Shown one piece after another: positions 59,334 through 64,000 of a stretch of 64,000 bases of DNA. The stretch comes from Bacteroidota bacterium. Its GTDB lineage: Bacteria > Bacteroidota > Bacteroidia > Cytophagales > Cytophagaceae. Below the pieces are notes generated by a model. The model made no database searches and was not told the DNA's origin. It saw only the letters and a list, made by a program, of their open reading frames with translations. The position numbers were made by a program, and so were the translations under genes. Each line of letters starts with the position of its first letter. The first letter of the stretch is position 1. The DNA lies in NCBI GenBank assembly GCA_023391415.1, contig JAEWAY010000036.1, positions 62,001-126,000 on the forward strand. Reading direction: 5' to 3'.

Positions 59334-60182
59334 ATGAAGATAAAACATATCGAAGAGCGGTTTTTCAAATGGCTGACCAGAATCGCCACACTGGCTCTCA
59401 TCGTCCTGCTGGGATCCATTATTTTTGAAATATTCAAAAAAGGACTGCCGGCTCTTTCCTGGGATATGGTAAGCCAGGTTCCTAAAGGGGGATTCTATTT
59501 TGGGAAAGAAGGCGGAATTCTCAACGCCATTGTCGGATCGTTCTATCTGGCGACCGGAGCTTCACTAATCGCCTTTATCATAAGCCTTCCTGTTGCGCTG
59601 TTTCTGAATATTGTCCTGATCAGATATCCGTCCCTCCAGGAAATATTCCGTTTTCTTCTCAATCTGCTATGGGGCGTGCCTCCTATCGTATACGGAGCCT
59701 TTGGCTTCGCCATTATGCTGCTTATAGGACTTAAGTCATCCCTGCTCGCGGGTATACTGACCGTAGCCCTGCTCATTAGTCCGATCATGATACGCGCCAT
59801 GGACGAAGCTATCAAAAACGTTCCTATGGGTTTGCTTGAAGCGGGCTACGCGCTGGGCGCCACACGCTTTGAAGTAGCTTTTATACTCTATTTCCGGCAG
59901 GCGCTGCCTGGAATAATCACCGCGTTCCTGCTCGGATTGGGCAAAGGCATCGGAGATACCGCCTCCGTCCTGTTTACGGTGGGTTTTACCGACTATATAC
60001 CGGAAAGCCTGACTGAGCCTGCGGCTACACTGCCCCTGGCCATATTTTTCCAGTTAGGCTCTCCTGTAGCCGAGGTCAAAGCGAGAGCGTACGCGGCCTC
60101 CGTCATCCTGATTATCATTATTCTTATCATAAGCGTACTCTCCAGAGCCATTTCCAGCAAATACACTAAAAATACGATCTGA
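59334..60182 (+). CDS. pstA: Phosphate ABC transporter permease PstA
   Basis: This 282-residue inner-membrane protein has six helices and the PstA-type EAA loop LLEAGYALGATRFEVAFILY (about 164-183), with GKGIGDTASVLFTVGF (about 203-218) as the matching helix-5 region. It forms the channel heterodimer with PstC. A distinctive QVPKGGFYFGKEGGILNAIV segment near residue 48 matches the PstA N-terminal extracytoplasmic loop. Its stop overlaps the pstB start by one base (TGATG). Confidence 0.93.
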   Translation: MKIKHIEERFFKWLTRIATLALIVLLGSIIFEIFKKGLPALSWDMVSQVPKGGFYFGKEGGILNAIVGSFYLATGASLIAFIISLPVALFLNIVLIRYPSLQEIFRFLLNLLWGVPPIVYGAFGFAIMLLIGLKSSLLAGILTVALLISPIMIRAMDEAIKNVPMGLLEAGYALGATRFEVAFILYFRQALPGIITAFLLGLGKGIGDTASVLFTVGFTDYIPESLTEPAATLPLAIFFQLGSPVAEVKARAYAASVILIIIILIISVLSRAISSKYTKNTI

Positions 60183-60973
60183 TGCATACTATTCATACTT
60201 CCCACCCGGAAAAACAATCGCCCGCGAAACCTGTGATTCAAATCCGGAACCTCCACGTCCATCATCACAAAAACCATATTTTAAAAAATATCAATCTCCA
60301 GATTCCTGAAAAAAGGATTACAACCTTTCTCGGTCCATCCGGCTGTGGCAAAACAACCCTGCTAAAGTCGCTCAACCGGCTAACCGACTTATATCCTCAA
60401 ATACTGGTAGAAGGCAGTATCACTCTTCAGGGGCGAGAAGTCCTGGACAAAAAAAACGATATTACGGCCCTTCGCCAAAAAATGGGGCTTTTATCCCAGA
60501 AACCATATCCTCTCCCTATGAGCATTTTCGACAATATCGCTTTTGGGTTAAAGGTGCAGGGATTAAAAAACAAAACGGAAATCGCGCACAAGGTTGAATA
60601 TCATCTCAGACAGGTCGCCCTATGGGAAGAAGTCAAAGATCGCTTAAGCGCTCCGGCTTCCCGGTTATCGATCGGTCAGCAACAACGCCTGTGCCTAGGA
60701 AGAGGCCTGGCCGTCAATCCGGACGTCATTCTCGCCGATGAACCAACTTCGGCTCTCGATCCTGTTTCGAGTCGAAAGATTGAGGAACAATTCCTTGAGT
60801 TGAAAAAAGACTACTCGATCATTGTTGTCACCCACAACCTGCGACAGGCCAAGCGCTTATCAGACTACGCCGTATTCATGTATTTTGGAGAGGTGATCGA
60901 ACATGGCCCGCCTTCCGAAATATTCAATAATCCTCAGACCGACGCGTTAAAGGATTATCTGACTTTGGGATAA
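60182..60973 (+). CDS. pstB: Phosphate ABC transporter ATP-binding protein
   Basis: This 263-residue ATPase powers the Pst transporter. It has Walker A FLGPSGCGKTTLLKSL (about 50-65), Q-loop LLSQKPYPLPMSIFDN, the ABC signature SRLSIGQQQRLCLGRGLA (LSIGQ instead of LSGGQ), Walker B VILADEPTSALDPVS and the switch histidine in VVTHNLRQ. The operon ends here. No phoU gene follows inside the window, which is unusual for a Pst operon. The next 172 bases hold no gene that I can support. Confidence 0.94.
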   Translation: MHTIHTSHPEKQSPAKPVIQIRNLHVHHHKNHILKNINLQIPEKRITTFLGPSGCGKTTLLKSLNRLTDLYPQILVEGSITLQGREVLDKKNDITALRQKMGLLSQKPYPLPMSIFDNIAFGLKVQGLKNKTEIAHKVEYHLRQVALWEEVKDRLSAPASRLSIGQQQRLCLGRGLAVNPDVILADEPTSALDPVSSRKIEEQFLELKKDYSIIVVTHNLRQAKRLSDYAVFMYFGEVIEHGPPSEIFNNPQTDALKDYLTLG

Positions 60974-61145
60974 ACGATCATTATCATGACGCGGGCAAGG
61001 AGACTCTCTTTATCGTAAATGGTTTCCTTGCTTCAGCGATCTCCCGGAATACCTAAATTGGATATTCACGAGGGACGTACTTATGGGTTTCTGATGGCAG
61101 GCGGGCAATATTGGCCTTCTTTATCGTCCTAATATAGTGAAATAA

Positions 61146-61173
61146 AAAAAGGTTTCATTTCTGAAACCTTTTT
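61146..61173. terminator. Bidirectional terminator at the end of tRNA-Thr and the pst operon
   Basis: AAAAAGGTTTCA and TGAAACCTTTTT form a 12-base-pair stem with loop TTTC, followed by T-runs on either strand. It ends the minus-strand tRNA-Thr transcript 2 bases past the tRNA and can also stop the plus-strand pst operon. Confidence 0.85.
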
Positions 61174-61174
61174 G

Positions 61175-61247
<73 letters not shown>

Positions 61248-61270
61248 TTGCTTATATATGAAAGCGAGTG

Positions 61271-61301
61271 CAAATATAAAGGGATGAATTAACATGTCAA
61301 A
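61271..61301 (-). promoter_or_regulatory. Promoter of tRNA-Thr, Bacteroidota type
   Basis: On the minus strand TTTG (61301-61298) and TATATTTG (61278-61271) are separated by exactly 19 bases, matching the Bacteroidota housekeeping promoter. The tRNA starts 23 bases after the -7 element. Confidence 0.85.
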
Positions 61302-61636
61302 CAATTGAGGATTTTTTTTTATAAAAAACTCGTTTTTTATAAAATTAAGCTTAACAAAAAGCGATCTCCTCTTGTTATACAGTCAATTACACGGATCAGG
61401 CTTCTGTCCACGCGGATCGCGCGCTAACGCCCGTGATCACCGGACGCCTATTCAGACATATCTTCAGTTACGTTACAGCCGCTTCCCCACAACCAGGGAA
61501 CGGCTTTTTTCATTGAAGACCGCCCAGCTTTATACAAGTCTGTTGATAACTTAGGGTATCCCGAACTCAAAAAAGGCGTGTAAATTCTTTATTTTTCCTT
61601 AACTTGCTACATTGAACTAACCTTGTAAATTTAATT
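61302..61636. other. Intergenic region before gyrA with a stand-alone terminator
   Basis: This 335-base stretch holds no protein gene I support. It contains an AT hairpin (ATAAAAAA-CTCG-TTTTTTAT at 61321-61340) and a strong terminator (61477-61510). Between them, 61360-61476 has GC-rich stretches with some pairing potential (for example GATCA with TGATC), which could be a small RNA. Confidence 0.5.
61477..61510 (+). terminator. Intrinsic terminator upstream of gyrA without an obvious gene
   Basis: AGCCG-C-TTCCC and GGGAA-CGGCT form a 10-base-pair stem with one bulge, followed by TTTTTT on the plus strand. The nearest plus-strand gene, pstB, ends 504 bases upstream and has its own terminator. 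Confidence 0.75.
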
Positions 61637-64000
61637 ATGGCAGAAGGTGGAAATATTATTCCGATTACCATTGAGGATGAAATGCGGGGAGCTTACATCG
61701 ATTATTCGATGTCGGTCATTATTTCCAGAGCGTTACCGGATGTAAGGGATGGCTTAAAGCCCGTTCACAGGAGGGTCCTTTTCGGTATGTCGGAGCTTGG
61801 CGTAAGTTACAACAAATCATACAAGAAGTCAGCCAGGATTGTCGGAGAGGTATTGGGCAAGTACCACCCCCACGGCGATACCTCCGTATATGATACAATG
61901 GTCAGAATGGCGCAGCCCTGGTCATTGCGCTACCCACTCGTCGACGGGCAAGGCAACTTCGGATCCATCGATGGAGACTCGCCGGCGGCCATGCGTTATA
62001 CGGAAGCCAGGCTCAAAAGAATAGCCGAAGAAATGCTGGCCGATATCAATAAAGACACGGTTGACTTTCAGGCAAACTTCGACGACTCTCTGCAGGAACC
62101 CACCGTGTTGCCCGCCAAGATTCCCAATCTGCTCATCAACGGCACTTCAGGTATCGCCGTTGGAATGGCCACCAACATGGCTCCGCACAACCTTTCCGAA
62201 GTTGTCAACGGGATCATAGCCTATATCGCCAATAACGAGATTACCATTCAGGAACTGACCCGATATATCAAAGGTCCTGATTTTCCGACAGGAGGCGTCA
62301 TATATGGTTATCAGGGAGTGATCTCCGCGCTGGAAACAGGACGCGGAAGAGTGCTGATGCGGGCGAAAGCCACCTTTGAACCCATGGATAACGGACGCGA
62401 GGCGATCATCGTAACCGAAATTCCCTATATGGTCAACAAAGCCGCCATGATTGAAAAAACAGCGGCGTTGGTCAACGAAAAGAAAATCGAAGGCATTACC
62501 GATATCAGAGACGAGTCGGACAAGGATGGACTTCGTATTGTATATGAATTGAAAAAGGACGCGCTACCAAGCATAGTCCTCAACAATCTATACAAATACA
62601 CACAGCTACAATCTTCCTTTGGCGTCAACAACGTGGCGCTGGTTGGCGGAAGGCCGTATACCCTCAATCTCAAAGACCAGATCAGGCACTTTGTCGATCA
62701 CCGTCATATCGTAATCACCAGGCGTACGGAATACGAGCTTAAGGAAGCGGAAAAGAAAGCGCATATACTGAAAGGATACCTGATCGCTCTCGATCATCTG
62801 GATGAAGTGATCAGCCTGATTCGGAACTCCAAAGATCCGGAAGTTGCCAAACAAGGCTTGATGGAGCAGTTCGAAATGACGGAAATACAGGCCAAAGCCG
62901 TGCTCGAATTGCGACTACAACGCCTCACAGGCATGGAGCGTGATAAAATCATAAAAGAGTACGAGGAGATTATGGCTTTCATAAGCCGGTGCAAGGAAAT
63001 ACTCGCCGACGTCAACCTCCGCATGCAGATTATCGTCGACGAGCTTACAGAAGTCAAGGAGCGCTATGGCGATGAACGGAGAACGGAAATTGTCCATTCC
63101 GCCGAGGATATTTCCATTGAAGATATCGTACCGGACGAGGCGATGGTCATTACCTTTTCCCATCAGGGTTATGTAAAGCGCACCAAACTGGAGGAATATC
63201 GTACACAGGGCCGGGGTGGTGTCGGCGCGAGAGGAGTGCTTACCAAAGACGACGACTTCACCGAACACCTCTTTGTCGCTACCACGCACAATACGCTTCT
63301 GATCTTTACCGAGAAGGGCAAGGTATTCTGGCTAAAAGTCTATGAAATCCCGGAAGGATCGAAAAATTCGAAAGGCAGAGCCATACAAAATCTTATCCAG
63401 ATAGATCCTGACGACAGTGTTCGTACCGTTATCAATGTCAAGAGTCTGATCGATGAAGATTATATCAACAATCAATATCTGGTGATGTGCACAACCAAAG
63501 GCACCATCAAAAAGACCGCTCTGGAGGCGTATTCCAGACCAAGAGCCAATGGTATCAACGCTATTTCGATCAATGAGGGCGACCATCTACTTGACGTAAA
63601 ACTCACTAGTGGCAACGACGAAATCGTCATCGCCCTTCGCTCCGGCAGAGCCATACGCTTCAACGAAAGCGACGTGCGCCCCATGGGAAGAAACGCCGCG
63701 GGTGTGCGGGGAGTATCCCTGACAGGACCGGAAGACAAGGTAGTGGGCATAGCGGCTATCAGCAATCCGGAAATCAACCTTCTTGTCGTCTCTGAAAAAG
63801 GATATGGCAAACGCTCCGATATCGCGGACTACCGTATCACCAAAAGAGGTGGTAAAGGGGTAAAAACCATGAATATTACGGAAAAAACCGGCAATCTTGT
63901 CGCTATTAAGGAGGTTACGGATAATGACGAATTGATGATTATCAACAAATCCGGCATCACTATCCGTCTCGCGGTTTCCTGTCTGAGAGTGATGGGAAGG
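61637..64000 (+). CDS. gyrA: DNA gyrase subunit A (cut by window edge)
   Basis: The visible 788 residues start [20 protein letters not shown], the classical GyrA N-terminus. The quinolone-resistance region is [19 protein letters not shown], with Thr82, Ser83 and Asp86. The catalytic tyrosine is Tyr121 in [10 protein letters not shown]. The coiled-coil and the C-terminal beta-pinwheel (from about 500, including the GyrA-box region [13 protein letters not shown]) are present. The frame is open at base 64000, so the end of the pinwheel lies outside. The start is the ATG at 61637. GyrA with GyrB supercoils DNA. Confidence 0.96.
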   Translation, partial: MAEGGNIIPITIEDEMRGAYIDYSMSVIISRALPDVRDGLKPVHRRVLFGMSELGVSYNKSYKKSARIVGEVLGKYHPHGDTSVYDTMVRMAQPWSLRYPLVDGQGNFGSIDGDSPAAMRYTEARLKRIAEEMLADINKDTVDFQANFDDSLQEPTVLPAKIPNLLINGTSGIAVGMATNMAPHNLSEVVNGIIAYIANNEITIQELTRYIKGPDFPTGGVIYGYQGVISALETGRGRVLMRAKATFEPMDNGREAIIVTEIPYMVNKAAMIEKTAALVNEKKIEGITDIRDESDKDGLRIVYELKKDALPSIVLNNLYKYTQLQSSFGVNNVALVGGRPYTLNLKDQIRHFVDHRHIVITRRTEYELKEAEKKAHILKGYLIALDHLDEVISLIRNSKDPEVAKQGLMEQFEMTEIQAKAVLELRLQRLTGMERDKIIKEYEEIMAFISRCKEILADVNLRMQIIVDELTEVKERYGDERRTEIVHSAEDISIEDIVPDEAMVITFSHQGYVKRTKLEEYRTQGRGGVGARGVLTKDDDFTEHLFVATTHNTLLIFTEKGKVFWLKVYEIPEGSKNSKGRAIQNLIQIDPDDSVRTVINVKSLIDEDYINNQYLVMCTTKGTIKKTALEAYSRPRANGINAISINEGDHLLDVKLTSGNDEIVIALRSGRAIRFNESDVRPMGRNAAGVRGVSLTGPEDKVVGIAAISNPEINLLVVSEKGYGKRSDIADYRITKRGGKGVKTMNITEKTGNLVAIKEVTDNDELMIINKSGITIRLAVSCLRVMGR

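Noticed and set aside
60974..61145. Possible small gene (about 37 codons from 61019) after pstB
   Set aside because: No ribosome-binding site, no conserved motif, and too short to support; it may be a relic.
61372..61554. Short open frame of 60 codons in the gyrA upstream region
   Set aside because: It overlaps a strong intrinsic terminator and has no recognisable features, so a small RNA or leader is more likely.

Overview
The window looks like chromosomal DNA of a member of the phylum Bacteroidota, most likely a cytophagia-type marine or soil bacterium. I see two secreted proteins with type IX secretion (T9SS) C-terminal sorting domains, Bacteroidota-style promoters (TTG or TTTG, then 19-20 bases, then TAnnTTTG) in front of both tRNA genes, tRNAs without an encoded CCA, few Shine-Dalgarno sequences, a Bacteroidota-type fusion of CusA with a TolC-like channel, and a Mrp protein and a tRNA-guanine transglycosylase with the sequence variants I associate with that phylum. 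This assignment rests on recognition of gene families; no database search was possible.

Layout. Bases 1-9.6 kb hold a minus-strand gene run: a large TPR protein, an outer-membrane beta-barrel, a protein with an HU-like N-terminus and a SPOR C-terminus, ExbB/TolQ, ExbD/TolR, a TonB/TolA-like protein, folC and the start of a thioredoxin-reductase-like flavoprotein. Bases 9.7-15.4 kb hold housekeeping genes (holA, tyrS, patatin, MBL hydrolase, accA, tRNA-Asp). Bases 15.5-20.4 kb hold a Crp/Fnr regulator, a secreted M6-type metalloprotease, an acetyltransferase and a pirin. Bases 20.6-24.4 kb carry two tandem paralogous membrane PAS proteins with no output domain. Bases 24.4-29.6 kb contain an LptF/G permease, tgt, a glycosyltransferase, a sigma factor, rsmG and a small exported protein.

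Bases 29.6-37.7 kb form a heavy-metal resistance island: an HMA lipoprotein, a His-rich small protein, a 1454-residue RND pump fused to an outer-membrane channel, its periplasmic adaptor, an HMA-AraC fusion regulator and a reduced adaptor-like lipoprotein with a metal-binding motif. PBP1A, a cation diffusion facilitator and citrate synthase follow. Bases 42.8-45.7 kb are iron-centred: a thioredoxin-like [2Fe-2S] protein, ferritin, a Cys-containing unknown, Mrp and a NifU-like scaffold.

Bases 45.8-51.7 kb contain a double D-Ala-D-Ala ligase, two PASTA membrane proteins and a T9SS cargo protein. Bases 51.7-55.8 kb contain an M50 protease, a HAD phosphatase and a PIF1-like helicase. Bases 56.0-61.0 kb are a phosphate uptake operon (outer-membrane porin, then pstS, pstC, pstA, pstB). 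The window ends with tRNA-Thr and most of gyrA, which runs off the right edge. I see no CRISPR array, prophage or insertion sequence. The most interesting parts are the Tol-like envelope gene run, the output-less PAS pair, the metal island with its internal signal-like segment, and the double ligase with PASTA proteins.
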